From Paralvinella palmiformis (lineage: Eukaryota; Annelida; Polychaeta; Terebellida; Alvinellidae), in contig JAODUP010000156.1 in NCBI GenBank assembly GCA_025642065.1, positions 186,001-250,000 on the forward strand: DNA of 64,000 nt. Reading direction: 5' to 3'. Shown here piece by piece: positions 11,676-24,289 of this stretch. The notes under the pieces were generated by a model. It made no database searches, had not been told where the DNA came from, and saw only the letters and a list, made by a program, of their open reading frames with translations. The translations under genes and the position numbers were made by a program. Each line of letters starts with the position of its first letter. Within the stretch, counting starts at the first letter, position 1.

Positions 11676-11984
11676 TAGAATGGCACATTTTCGTTAATGT
11701 TCTCTTACCTTGAGAATTGTGTTTCATTTTATCACCAATTCTCGGATAAATCCATTTCGCCCGAGAATAAAAGGAATTCCTATATGAATGATTGATTGAT
11801 TTTCTTTCGTTTCACTGATCATGAAACGGGAATAGTACACGAAAGTTGTTCATATTTCCTCCACCATCACTTAAAGAGAAGCAGTACAGAAATATGAAGC
11901 CGAAATCCATCGAGGGTGGTCACTGCCAGAACGTAGTACGTTCTCAGGGGGACTTTAACATCCCGTTGTTTAAATTAATTCAGT
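11676..11984. other. non-coding spacer
   Basis: No coding or repeat signal recognised apart from ordinary AT-rich sequence. Confidence 0.4.
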
Positions 11985-12140
11985 GGAGGCTATAGTGACA
12001 TTTAACGTATTCTGCCACCCAAGTTGTTGTGAGCCGAGAAATTAATCCTTGGAAAAGTTTCGACGTCTTGATGGGATTGAACCTGTGACCCTTGGCACAA
12101 AGTGTAACGCGGTTAACCGCTAGACCATCGGAGCTGATAA
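11985..12140 (-). repeat. tRNA-derived SINE, family 4
   Basis: Read on the minus strand, it has a tRNA-like head GATGGTCTAGCGGTTAACCG (A-box) and CACAGGTTCAATCCC (B-box) about 30 bp apart. An unrelated body ending at CTTGGGTGGCAG follows. A free-standing tRNA is unlikely because the acceptor stem does not close, and the downstream body is SINE-like. Confidence 0.6.
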
Positions 12141-12705
12141 TGTTCATACTGAATTTAAAAAATGGCAATTAATCTATACAAATTTTACTTTAATTACTAG
12201 AATGATGAAGGCCATTATAAACATATACTACTCTAGTTTTAATACCGGAAGATATCTTAGAGGTAATCTAAACCAAACTTGGTTCATCATAAGAAACGAA
12301 TGGTCATGGTACCTGACAATATTGGGATACTTATTCTAAGGAATTATGTGAAAGAATGGATAGGACATACGCCGTTTCATACAGAAAATAGGAAATATAT
12401 CGATCGATATGTTTAATGAATCAATCGGTAACACGTTAACACGTAAATGTCATCCGAAATTTAATTTAATAATATTTGCATCTGTCGGTGTGCTTTAGCA
12501 GTGTGGAATAAGGCACTGGCACAGATAATCCTGAATCGTGAATTCAGCCTCAGGGTGATTCATCAAGAGAAAACAAATCCAGAGAAGGGATATTTCGTGA
12601 CTCTAAGTTGCAATACAAAACACCAGCAATAACCTTAAGAACAGATTCACCTACTATTATGTCCATGGTGTCCGAGTGTAACACAATCAGGTCAGATTAC
12701 ATCAA

Positions 12706-12708
<3 letters not shown>
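12141..12708. other. non-coding spacer
   Basis: AT-rich sequence with no gene or repeat that I recognise. Confidence 0.4.
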
Positions 12709-12736
<28 letters not shown>

Positions 12737-12904
12737 TGATGTTTTACGGTCACCTTTGTGCACACGATAGGCTAAATAGGCCGAGCGACCTCTACAGGTA
12801 ATGAAGAGAAGTTATAGATGAAACACCCATGCCAATGGCGAGATTCGAACTCAGGTGGTGGTAATCTGTGATCAAACGCGCTACCAGTTAGAGCACAGGG
12901 GCGC
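12709..12904 (-). repeat. tRNA-derived SINE, family 1 (minus strand)
   Basis: Its reverse complement starts GCGCCCCTGTGCTCTAACTGG and has a B-box GAGTTCGAATCTCG. It continues with the family 1 body (GCTCGGCC.ATTTAGCCTA, CACAAAGGTGACCGTAAAAC) and ends in an ATC run, seen on the plus strand as (GAT)n at 12711-12737. Confidence 0.85.
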
Positions 12905-14093
12905 TCTATATATGTGCATACATACATACATACATTCGTATGAACGTATGCACATAAATAAAATGTGATGCGATAAAGGTATTCTTTATCACGGATAAAG
13001 ATTAGTAGCTACCGTGTTGCGAAAACTGATATGTGAAGACTGTGACAGTTGACGAGTAAGATCTGTAAAGTGTTGCTTCTGAAAAAGGACACGTCAAATT
13101 TGATAAATAGCTCTAGATATTACTGCTTATGTAGTTAATAAATTATTATACCTCAGAGTAAACCACTATACTGGTCTACTTGTGAATAATTAACGAATTT
13201 CCGGGGCATTAGTGCTAAAAATAGACCTTACCTGGTAGAGATGATATGCACACGCGCACGCACACACACACAAACATAAATACACATACACACAAACAAA
13301 CAAACAAATGATTTTGAATATTAATCATGTACTATTACATTAAATTCAATTAAAACAAGAGCAAATATGGCTTTTCCATTTCTTAATACGGTATCGGGGT
13401 GTCCACCTAGCAACAGACGATATTCTTTGAGGGTCTTCTTTGTACACGAGGGCAAGCTAAATATTTCTAGCGACATCCGCGAAGTGAAAGATCAAATAAC
13501 TTCTAGACGTAACTAGGCCAGACGTTGTAGTGGTATGTGTCTATCTCTAGTCTCAGTTATGTCATTGAGACAGCTCATAACTTCAAACAGAACGTTATTT
13601 TCTAATAACACATTTTTGTAAAGTGCTTTCAGCAGATTTTAGGAGCAAAAAGATCATCGTTGAAATATGATAATAAATAAACGGATGAAAGATTAGTGTA
13701 ACTGATGTTTAATAAGTTCTTTGTTTAGTGATTTATTGTCAATGGTCCAATATCGTTTATGCGATTCGTGACGATTAGTGACCGATGTTTGCTAGCACAC
13801 TGTTTCAGGTTATGACAAACATTGTTATGCGAACAATATCTCCCTTCGCCCGAAAGTCAGTGATTATGGTACGAGTTGTAAATATACTTTCTGGTCAGTT
13901 AACAAGAGAAACACCTTTTTTTTGTTTATTCATAAATAGACTATAATGCGATCAGAGATAATTATAGACATGATAAATATTCTTCTGCTAGATAATACTA
14001 GACCTAAATATGGGTGGATAAGTTGTTAAACTATTTTTGAGATTCCGAACTTCAGATTATGACATTAACATGCTAGTTTTCAATATTCGTTGT
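12905..14093. other. non-coding, mostly unique sequence
   Basis: No coding segment recognised. A stretch at about 13430-13500 (TTTGTACACGAGGG.AAGCTAAAT, CGCGAAGTGAAAGAT) resembles the tail of SINE family 1 on the minus strand but is heavily decayed. A CA-rich patch lies at 13251-13306. Confidence 0.4.
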
Positions 14094-14104
14094 GTATATA
14101 TATA

Positions 14105-14187
<83 letters not shown>

Positions 14188-14209
14188 TATAGATATCGAT
14201 TATGATAGA

Positions 14210-14252
<43 letters not shown>
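14094..14252. repeat. (AT)n-(GATA)n-(AT)n microsatellite
   Basis: Two AT arrays flank a GATA tetranucleotide run (14153-14186). Confidence 0.96.
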
Positions 14253-14255
<3 letters not shown>

Positions 14256-14574
14256 AGTTTGACGAACTTAAAGTTATGATGCCGTATTGTATTATCATTT
14301 ATATAAATGATGCTGACACGATTTGATCAGTTCAATTATCTGTGTTTACATCTAGAAGTGAAGTTTCGTGAACCTGTTAGATGTTTCTCGACCTTTGTAA
14401 CCTTCACTTCTTTCCAAATATTGACTTCATCTTGTTTTGGAAGTGAACCTGTTGAAAAGGGATATGAATGAAAAAGGAAAAAGGATTTACCGCTTCGAAA
14501 CAGATGACTGACAGTTGAACTTTATAAAAGAGATAATTATTCTAACCACATCTTACGGGATGATATGTTGCTTG

Positions 14575-15600
14575 TTATTTGTTGTACGTGTGAATATATA
14601 GGAATTCGTGATACAGAATAAACGCCAAATGGTATTTTTTGGAATAGTACTGCTGCTACATGAGCTGGATGAACAGTTCATGCTCACAAGTCATTGAGCT
14701 GTCACACAAGAGACATTTAGAAATGGTTTGTACCAAGCAGACATTGTATACAAATGTTTGTTGGAAATTGTCCAGAAGGAGGTAAAAACTACGTGGTCGG
14801 ATTTCAAATTGGCTACAGGCCAATCGGGAAGTTCATGAAATGTACCAATCCTTCATTTAGGCGCTGTATGCATCCAAATTAGAACTAAAGAACCAGTGTG
14901 AATACCTGATCTAATCTCTCAAGAATCGCATATGCTGACATCCTTAAATAGATGACATCGTTTAAAAACAATTCAGTACACAACGAAGAAGGTCATCAAA
15001 CACCAACACAATAAGTAATGGGAACAACAGTATCATATGCTGACATACGATCCGGGATCACAGATTCACATTTACGGAACTGCTAGGATTCTGCCGATAC
15101 ACAGTGCCATGAGTACTACAAGTTATATCCATTTACAATCAAACTTGTTGAGTGGCCAAAAAGCAGATGGTAAACATTTTCGAACAGAGGCTAAAAATCC
15201 TCCCGTCTGACCTTTAATGTTAAGGGAGTTGAGTTATTGGATTCCAAAATCTTACAATAACACTGTATTCTTGGATTAGATCCGTTTGAAACAGGTGCAT
15301 GGAAAGGGAAATATACTGACTGGCTAAAAGAGAAGATGAACACCTACGAAATGTGTACTAATGGTTGATTTTGCAGGAGTTGAATCAATGGATTCTATAA
15401 TCATACAATGAACACGGTTTCCTCGGATGAGATCCGTTCCTGAGAGGCGATTTTGGCAGACATTTAATTTAATAGTGCTTCCATTCATATCTCTAATTCA
15501 TATTCTGTCAAAAACGCCTGTCGAAAGGTGTCTAATCTTCGAATCCCGTGATCACTGCAGGGCCCCATAATGAAGTGACCCCCCCACCCTTCAATCACCA
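14575..15600. repeat. dispersed repeat family A, copy 1
   Basis: Shares ordered blocks with 18100-20150: GGAATTCGTGA, TTCATGAAATGTACCAA, TGCATCCAAATTAGAACT, CCAGTGTGAATACC, GCAGACATTTAATTTAATAG and CACTGCAGGG.CCCATAATGAAGTGA. Divergence is roughly one base in five. No open frame or transposase signature is present, so the class is unknown. Confidence 0.7.
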
Positions 15601-15669
15601 CTTGCTGTTAAAATAGTGTCACACAAAGATATTAGAATTTGATGGTCTGAATAAATGGAATTTAGTTAG

Positions 15670-16065
15670 ATGTTTGGATGGATTTTCTGGTTATACACAC
15701 GAAACTTCACCTGTCCTTCATCCCTAGTACTCTGCCTTCACTGTCAACAATCGTACAATCCGGTACCTTATTTGCTCAACTGCTCAGCCCACCCGATATA
15801 CCGAAGAAGACAGAAAGGTCATCTCCTCCATGAAGACTACAAACTCCCAGATCATTGCCTAATAGCTTTGTTTATAAGAAAATCTACATTCGGACCAGAC
15901 ATCATCACCCCACTTCTCCTGAAAGACCCTTATAGACACCACCATCAATAATAAAGACATAACAGAAGTCAACACCAGGTGGCTGTACCCAGTAGGCGAC
16001 AGCAGGGGTGTGTCCCAAATTTCAACAAGTACAACCATTGGATACTGTATTACATTGGGTGAATG
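15670..16065 (+). pseudogene. unrecognised ORF remnant
   Basis: A 93-codon open frame (15670-15951) is followed, in another frame, by about 45 protein-like codons (TTINNKDITEVNTRWLYPVG and on to about 16125). The composition looks coding, but I recognise no domain. It lies between two copies of dispersed repeat family A and may belong to that element. Confidence 0.25.
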
Positions 16066-16189
16066 CCAACGTATTAGCTTTCATAGACCTCTCTTTGGTA
16101 GTTGGAATTACTTCAAACTTTGATCAATGAGAGATCAAATTAACAGTGGGAAAAGTGCGGAAATGTTATACAAACAGTTATATGCAGAG

Positions 16190-16407
16190 GTGGTGGGCGC
16201 GTATATATTTCAGTTTATTGGATCTGTGGATATTATCGTAGAAAATGGCTACTACTCACTGTTTTCACTCACTTGGGTTGCAATTCACTGGAGTAATCGT
16301 GAATAACTTAGCGGAGAAGTAAGATCAGATCGAGAGATTGGAATATTGACTATTTACATTTGAATATGTTTGTAAGTATATAATAATAATAATAATAATA
16401 ATAATAT
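16190..16407. repeat. fragment of dispersed repeat family A, ending in (AAT)n
   Basis: GCGTATATATTTCAGTTTATTGGATC and GGAGAAGTAAGATCAGATCG correspond to GCGTATATGTTCAATTTATTGTATC and GGGGAGTAAGGTCAGACTGA at about 18820-18940. It ends in an AAT run at 16380-16406. Confidence 0.5.
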
Positions 16408-16792
16408 ACGAAATTTATCATCGTGTTTGATATTAAGATCATAATCAAATCACCTTTTTGTCAACATCCAGTGTTGTTGAAATGTTTACATTCATTGAAT
16501 TATGTATAATAAAGTGTGCGGAGTATTTTCAGTTTATTGTTTCAGTTACAGGAGGAATGGATTATATAAGCAATGCTTCGAGCATCCTCCTTTTCAACAT
16601 TCTACATGTGTTTGATTTAATTAAAATTATGTATTATGAATGTTGAAATAAACGAATTAAATTGAATACAGCGCACTATATAACATGTAAGAAGATTACT
16701 CTAAGACGCTTGACAACAAATAATTCGTACGGATGTAACAGATTTACATCTTTAAAAATACATAATTCCTAACAGCCAAATACATAGCATAT

Positions 16793-18062
16793 TCAACTAC
16801 GAAAAGCTGAAACAAAAAGATTAGTTTTTATCTTCTTTTTGAAGGTATCAACGGTCTTGCACTTTCTGGTGGTTAGTGTAAGATTATTCCATAAGGTTGT
16901 AGCAGCCTTTCTGAAACATCTATTACCGTATGTCACTCCACGTGTTCTTGGTGCGGCTAAGGATGCTCCAGACTCAGACCGTAGAGACCTTGTCGGCTCA
17001 TATAGAATGACAAGTTCCTCAAGTACTGATGGGCAGTCCATTGAAGTCCCTTAAAAGTGTACATCAAAATCTTGTACTGCCACCTATTTATAACCGGAAG
17101 CCAATGCAGGGAGTTCAAGACTGGTGTTATGTGTTCTATTTTATGAGTGCGAGTGACTAACCTGGCAGAAGAATTCTGTACTTTCTGTAGCCGTTTCATC
17201 AGTGTGCTTGGAAGACCATACAGGAACATGTTACCATTATCTAGCCGATATATTATCAGGACGTATGCCAGTGTTTTCCAAGCATCCAATGTGATGTGCT
17301 GTCTGATATGACCAGTATTACGAATTTGGTAATAACAGGCTTTCGATATTGCATTTACTTGCCTCTCCATGGTCAGGGGTGTATCAAAATATACTCCTAA
17401 GTTCTTCACTGACGATGCTATAGAAATAGTAATTCCTCGGTTATTCAAACCTGATGTTTTGGGTTAAAGATAATGAGCTCTGTCTTTTCCTCGTTTAACT
17501 TAAGCAAGTTTGCATTGATCCAAGTACTGATATCAGCTAAACGAGCTTCCAATTTCTTTGCAACGTCGGACCAAGTTGTTTTGGGCATGATCGCCATATA
17601 AACCTGGGTATCATCTACATAACAGTGGTAGAGCAAATTATGTCGGCTACATATTGCATCAATTGGTTTTGAATACAAACAGTACGTTCGTGGTCCAATT
17701 ACCGATCCTTGTGGCACCCTAAAATAAAATTCGGGCACTTACCTTCTGATGTCGTCATTCCCATAACAACACAGTGAGATATCTCACTCAGATAAGGATT
17801 GACCAAGGAGAAGGCAGCCGGAGGCGCGTTTGAAGGATATTGTGATCTATGAAACCGAAAGTAGCAAATAAGTCAAGCAGAACTAATGCTACCATACGCT
17901 TCCCATCTAAAGCTTCAGCAATGTCATGATGGACCTTCAGGAGCGCGGTGTCTGTAGAGTGACCTGTACGGTAAGCTGACTGAAGTTATCGTGCAGTCTG
18001 TGACTACTCAAATGGGTCTCCAACCGCTTAACAACCAGCTTCTCCAGGATCTTCGACAACAA
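16793..18062 (-). pseudogene. 5'-truncated LINE: reverse transcriptase and C-terminal domain
   Basis: On the minus strand the order is a decayed fingers/palm start (about 18060-17740, with stops and shifts), then 97 open codons with VPQGSVIGP and the catalytic box YVDDTQVY (about 17610), then 163 codons (17448-16957) with LGVYFD, QKVQNSSARLV and LHWLPV, and a final TLWNNL..FKKKIKTNLF (about 16800). These are the standard landmarks of CR1/L2/jockey-type ORF2. The box is YVDD where FADD or YADD is usual. ORF1 and the APE endonuclease are missing. Frameshifts make it inactive. Confidence 0.85.
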
Positions 18063-18099
18063 AAGGCAGATTATATATACTTTCGATCTAAGTATAAGT

Positions 18100-18800
18100 A
18101 TATTTTATTGGGTGATTAGATCATTAAGTGTGCTATTTGTGGTATGTGCAAGTAAATTCCAATTCGTGACATAAAATATACTCGAAATGTTGGTGTTTTC
18201 GAGTGGTATTGCGAGCATGAAATGTTAATCAATCTCATTTAGAAACAAGGAATAGAATTCACTATAAACAGATTTTGCTATTAGTATGTGTTCCAAATTC
18301 AGATGATAAAATGCCTATATATTAACCTTTTCTCACAAATTCAATCAGACCAGGGCCAGGATTTCTGAGTGTTATATTCATTCTCTCTATTTATATGAAT
18401 TCTATATGCATCCAAGTTCGAACTGAAGAACCAGTGGAAATATCAAATCTAATCGCTCAGAAATCACATAAACTTGCTTCATTATACCAATGATATCGCT
18501 TAGGCGAAATGCAGTTTAAAGTCTGAATTCCAGAGATCTCACAAAATTTCGAGAAAACGCTAACAAACAAGGTCAACAAAAGTTATCACAATAAGTAATG
18601 AAAACAACATTGGTATATGGTATCACATATTCACATTAATGGAACTGGTATTTCACATTTTACCCATCTCTAAAGGGTTCTCCAGAAACATGCCTCCGCT
18701 AACATAGCAGATCTACAGTTTGAGGAGCACTATAAGCTCTATGTATGCATAACTAAAGTTGTTGACTGGCCAAGCCTTACAAACGTAAGCTATCTACCTA
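18100..18800. repeat. dispersed repeat family A, copy 2
   Basis: Contains ATGCATCCAAGTTCGAACTG, AAGAACCAGTG and AAGGTCAACAAA in the order of copies 1 and 3, and the preceding AATTCGTGACATAAAATATACTC. It is shorter than the other copies and lacks their shared 3' segment. Confidence 0.6.
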
Positions 18801-18819
18801 AATACCAAGGAATTGCCGG

Positions 18820-20150
18820 CGTATATGTTCAATTTATTGTATCCGTTAGTTTCCTTTCGTTTGCGTTGTAATGCTCAGAAGTCATCCTGAATAACCTTAT
18901 CAATTTCTACTTCAGCTAGGGGAGTAAGGTCAGACTGAGAGATAGGGATAATGTCGATTCATATCTGCGCATATTTCTAAGTATATTCTTTTGACATAAA
19001 TATAAATATTACACTTATTTTGGTGTTTGATTACCGAGTATGCAATTTGTTGTATCTGTGAGTATATCCGAATTCGTGAGACGGAATATACTCCAAATGC
19101 TAGATACTTTGGAAAAATATTGTTGCTATATGAGGTAGATGGATATTTCATGCTCAACGGGAATACATTTAAATGAAAACACGTTATTTTTTATGTGTTC
19201 CTATTTGAGATGATGAAATGTCAATAAATTTACCATTCCGACAAATTCTATCAGACAAGGACCACGAGTAATGAACGTTATGATAATCCAATCTAGTTAT
19301 ATGAATTCAAATAATAAGTCATCGAGCCCCTACAAAAGAGACGTTTTAAATTGTTTATACCAAACTGAGATTATACAAAGATGTTTTGAGATTGTTGAGA
19401 AGGAAGTACAAATATTGGGGTCTGTTTTCATTCTGGCCACAAGCCAGTTGTGGAGTTCAGGAAATGTACCAAGTCTTCAGACAGGTTCTATTTGCATCCA
19501 AATTCGAACTGAAGATCCAGTGTGAATACCTTATTTAATCTCCCAAGAATAGCGTTAACACAGCTCATTACAGCGAATTCAGTTTTAAAATGTCTAAGTC
19601 AAGGTTCTAGACAGTTCACTGGATCTCTTTTCGAGAAGAACCAAACAAGGAAGGTCAACAAACGCCACACAATAAGTATGGGAAACAACAGTGATATATA
19701 CTGACATATGATCCAGGACCACATATTTACATTTATGAACTGGTGATTCACATTACACATTTCCACAAGATTTTGCCGAAAAATGCCTGCACTAATATAA
19801 CAGATCCAAGCGCACTATTACATATATCGATTCAAAACTAAACTTGTTGACTAGCCAGAACAGATGGTGAATATTTTCCAAAGGTAATAGAAGTACCTTT
19901 CAGTCAAATGGTTAATTTTGCTGGAGTAGAATCACTGGATTCTATAATCCTACAATGAACACAGTTTCTTGGATACGATCTGTTCGAGAGAGACGTTTTG
20001 GCAGACATTTAATTTAATAGTGCTTCCATCCATACCTCTCATTTATTTTCTGTCAAAAGCCCCTGTTGAAAGGTATCTTCGAATCCGGTGAACACTGCAG
20101 GGTCCCATAATGAAGTGATTTCCGCCCATCTCAATCACCACAATGAGATT
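18820..20150. repeat. dispersed repeat family A, copy 3
   Basis: The longest copy. It shares AATTCGTGAGACGGAATATACTC with copy 2 and CATCCAAATTCGAACTGAAG with both others. It also shares the 3' segment with copy 1 (GGCAGACATTTAATTTAATAG, CACTGCAGGGTCCCATAATG, TCAATCACCAC). Copies 2 and 3 lie head to tail, so this may be a nested or tandem arrangement. Confidence 0.65.
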
Positions 20151-20797
20151 AGACTATTGGATGTAGCAACCTAGTTAAAACTGGAGGGCCTAGGGCCGTA
20201 TGTATCTTTGATGAATAAACATTAAAATAGTCCAGAATAATTATGTTCTAACTTCTATACAACCGGAATTCACAAATTATGGTCAGTTTGTCCCGATAAA
20301 CAATATCATTCTGATCCAAACATTTTACTATGCTAAAGTCAATCTGGTGCAGTCAAGATACAGCAATACACCAAGGAACTGTTTACACGGAGAAACGACA
20401 AGACTAAAAGCTGGATGGCTAGATATTGATAAGGGAGCATAACAAAATGAAGCTTCCTTTCTCATTCGCACAAAACTAGTATTGGAGTCCTGGAAATGAA
20501 AGAAACCATCAGACAGGCTCTACACACAAAAGCAATTGACCTAAAGAAATAATATGAAGGCCTATCTCACGAATCATAGAAATATGACTCATTACTCCAT
20601 AAATCTCACTCCAGTGGAACTCAGTGTAGCAAACTGGATAAAGGCGCTCATTTCCTTTACATTTTGATGACGTTTGTTGGTCTTATTACAACAAAGATAC
20701 ACACGTAATAAATATTTAACAACTTAATTGGTAATCTGCAAGTAGGTGATAAAGTATTGTAAGGTGTTTGTTGACTTCAGTGTTGATCACATAAGGG
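20151..20797. other. non-coding spacer before the BEL/Pao element
   Basis: No gene or repeat recognised. It ends in ATAAGGG, the left flank of the LTR element. Confidence 0.4.
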
Positions 20798-20960
20798 TGT
20801 CAGCTATTATTCTTTTGTACGAGAGAAACACGTTGTTTGTTTTTGTACTTTATCGCGCATGCCTGAACATCATTACGAACCATGTAATGTTTCCCAAATA
20901 TGTAGTCATAACGTGATGTTTATAATTTGCAATTAGAGAGCTATCATACATTTTCCCACA
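20798..20960 (-). repeat. 3' LTR of the BEL/Pao element
   Basis: 163 bp, about 85-90% identical to 25965-26121. It shares long runs such as GCATGTAATGTTTC (here with one change) and CAATTAGAGAGCTATCA. The inner edge on the plus strand is followed by CTCCGGGGGAAAGGAAG; the purine-rich strand there is the antisense one. Confidence 0.85.
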
Positions 20961-21220
20961 CTCCGGGGGAAAGGAAGATAAAGTAACTTGAATGCCAAGA
21001 TATGAATATTAACGTTAGTAGAATAAGTGATCGTATAGATTTTGAAAATAATACTAAATTTAAACTCGACCAAGTAGCAGTAATTTTCCAAACAGACTTA
21101 TCTGGGCTTAAAGACGTTGACAAATATCACACATCATTAGTAACATACTGAATTGTTATAAATGTTGTGTAGCATAATATCGTTTAGTAGCAATAATGAA
21201 TATATTATTAGGATTGTTCT

Positions 21221-23400
21221 TTAGTCCATTTCTTTAGTACAGCAGCCCGGCACATGTGAACAGACATATATATATATATATATATATGCCTTGTTTGGTC
21301 CTGTGGATAAAGGTGACTGGTAGTAAATGGCACCCGTCAAGTCAACACCACATACAGTGAAGGGTGGAGCCTCCTCAAGACGGTGTTGTCGCAGAGGTGG
21401 GGTTTCAGGTAAACGGTATGGCATGCATTCACTTTCTGACGTGTGACACGTAACTTAATGACATGCTTGACCACCCGTCTCAGGCGAGGAATCCAGCATG
21501 TTTGACGTATTGCATGCAGTAGGTGATTATGTGCTTGTTTCATAGAAGTGAAGTGGTGATTTGGTGGCAATAATACTGGGTGTTTGGCACTGAAATCAAT
21601 ATGTGCATCCAGGAATAATTTAAGTTGAATTCTTCACTACCGTGTGTGGAGATGTTTTTTGAAGTATCATATGTTTTGGGGGTTCAACTTCAGGAACTGT
21701 GTTGTCTCCTGTGTGTTTAGTTTGTTTCAAGCCATGTTTGAGCAAGTTCATGAATCGTAGCACAATACATGTAAGTCGTAGCAATTTAGTAAGGTTACTG
21801 AAATGGGAAACATTAATGATTTCAGTGAGACCAGAGTTGTGATGTTGTGACACTGTATTTGATGCCTGTGTCTTGTCATTCTGTGTCAGTGGAGTGTTTA
21901 ATTTCGCATGATGATCAACATCATTATATGTCTCACAGCAAAAAAACTCTGTCAAACATATCACATATTGTCCAATCACTGTTCCGTTACCATGTTGCGT
22001 CATAAAGATGACTGACTGAATTCCCTATAAGTCAGTCCTCTCGTCAGCTGATCAGCAGGGTTTTCTTCGGTAGGACAGTATTTCATTTCAGTGAATGATC
22101 CGTTTCTTATGACTGTTAATACAACGGAACGATATTTGGCTATCGCTCCATAATGTAACCTTCTTGATATTGAGTTGATTGAGTGACTTGTTAATTAGTT
22201 GAGCTAGTTGTGTTGCAATAACTGCAGCTAGCAGTTCTAAGGCGGGGTAGTGTTATATCATTCAGTGGTTTCACTCTAGATTTAGAAATAATAAATGATG
22301 TTTCATTTTCACATGCTCCATAGGCCTTCATGTGTGATCTGCAAACACATGCAGTTCATATTCGGTTGATTGTTTATCTGTAGAGAAGTACAAACGTTTG
22401 ATTGCTGTACTTCTGGTCTTGTCCATGTCAGTACATATTCATTCCATTCTGTCACAATAGTTTCATTTAGCTGTTCATCCCAATGTAAGTTCATGGTCCA
22501 TAGATTTGGAATGAATATTTTGGCTTTAACAAGGAGAGGTTAGTAAATACCAAGTGGATCGAAAAAGGAAGATGCGTGTTTAACAACCTCTCGTTTGGTG
22601 GCTACAGCCGAATTTGTCTGTGTAGGTTGGTAGGTTAGTACATCAGCTTTTGGCTGTCATGTCATTCCAAGAACCTTGACAGAGGTCCTGGAATCATAAT
22701 TGGTGTCATCATTCGCTATTGCCTCTAGTGTGTTACAGTTTGTGCTCCAACATCTGAGTTTGTATCCAGCTTCATGTAACAGTTCAATTGATTCTCTATA
22801 GTAGATTACAGTATCCTGTTCTATTTCAGTGCCAGAGATGACATGGATGTTGTTTTGTAGGTCAACTGTGACTGGACGGGGGTATTTATCCAGGCGGGTT
22901 TTGACAACTGCACGCAATATAAATGGTGAGCTTACTGATCCAAATAACACTGATATAAATCTGTAGGTCTTGAGTGTACCATGTGGATCCCATGGGTCTG
23001 ATAGACACAGGAATTTAGTGTAATTCCTGTCAGTCTCTGTTAGTTGTATGTTCAAGAATGCTTTCTCTATGTCACTGACAAATGCAATTGGATGTAATCT
23101 AGACCTCAGCAATATTCCAACAAGACTGTTTATCATGGATGGTCCTGTACACAAACAATCATTAAAACTTGTGCTGGTCCCTTATTTACATGAACAGTGA
23201 AAGACGATGCGCATTGGCATTATGGTCGAGTCCTAAATGATATGCGATGTAATGCCTGCACGTGTTATCACCATCAGTAACTTCCTCTATGAAACCACGT
23301 TCTAGATAGCCGGATATGATGTTTTCATATGCCACACATAGTTTGGGTGCGAGCCTACTAATCATGGACTGGGTCCTCTTGTAACATATGTTGTAGTTTG
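21221..23400 (-). pseudogene. BEL/Pao pol remnant: RT, RNase H and integrase N-terminus
   Basis: Sense runs from high to low coordinates. 23400-23160 holds the RT approach (LPTNYNICYKR, GYLERGFIEEV). 23154-22657 is open for 165 codons with DIEKAFLNIQL, FGSVSSPFIL and VLGMT; the catalytic box expected after SSPF is not kept (NNIHVISG in its place). 22620-22300 holds SFFDPLGIY and LHWDEQLNE. About 22240 has ALELLAAVIATQLAQLI, the RNase H region, and CPTEENPADQLTRG lies near 22060. 21570-21300 holds the integrase entry (IRQTCWIPRLRR, EEAPPFTVCGVDLTGA). It then runs into an AT microsatellite, so the integrase core is missing. Many stops and shifts are present. Confidence 0.85.
21263..21288. repeat. 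(AT)n in the integrase deletion point
   Basis: A short AT run stands exactly where the integrase reading ends. The missing core may have been lost across it. Confidence 0.9.
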
Positions 23401-23418
23401 TTGGCAGTGGCTCATGAT

Positions 23419-24287
23419 CGTGTTTCCAATTCCAATTCCAGTATTGGAATTGATTATTTATAAAAAAAGAATTGGAATTGAGAAATTTTGAATTGGAATT
23501 GAAGTTTCCTATAAAAGAATTAAATACAGAAATTAATTTACCATTTTTACAATGTTAACATTTACGTGTGGTGTTACCAATATACTGATACCATAATGAT
23601 CAAGAAGTTTGGTTCACAACTTACCCCTCCTCTCCTAAAACTGTAACTACTATAGCCTTTCCCCAGACCTAACTGTTTAATAATCATTTGAGAGATTTTG
23701 TAAACTTACCATATGTCATTGGTTTAAGTTTAGTTTAGTTTAAGCAAATACATTCGTTTCAAGGCTCCTACTGGACAGTGGAATATAAACACATCTTTGA
23801 TGATTAGAAAATATACTCTTACGTGGAGATGCACCCATGACTATGATCCACCACTATGATATAATCAAATACCTCTTTAACTAAAAGCGCCTTGTAGTTA
23901 GGCTTGCACTAATGTTACCGCCTTAACATTTACATGTGGTGTTACCAATATACTGGAACCAAATTGATCCTGAACTTTTAACCAATTAAAATGCTCTATA
24001 TACCATAATATCCACCACAACACTGTGACACCACCACATAGCATGCCCATAATCTACATAGAGATATTTATATTTAGGAATTTACCCCGGTTCAGTGTTT
24101 AGAACGGGAAAAATAAAATTAAATCCACAAATTAATTTACCATTTAATTTTTTAATTCAGAAATATTTCTTTCAAGACAATCCTACTTGGAATACAAACT
24201 ACTCGGAGTAGATATTCCAAGTAGGTATTCGGAGTATCTACTCATGGTAAAAATAATTAGGCAAAATTTCGAATTGGAATTGAATTG
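23419..24287. mobile_element. insertion inside BEL/Pao pol with AATTCC-type ends
   Basis: The pol reading stops at about 23415 and gag-pro reading resumes at about 24290. Between them lies non-coding AT-rich sequence. The left end carries CCAATTCCAATTCC and several ATTGGAATTG motifs; the right end carries CGAATTGGAATTGAATTG, which is their inverse. Internally, ACATTTACGTGTGGTGTTAC near 23560 recurs as ACATTTACATGTGGTGTTAC near 23927. No transposase is seen. It looks like a non-autonomous element of unknown class. Confidence 0.55.
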
Positions 24288-24289
24288 AT

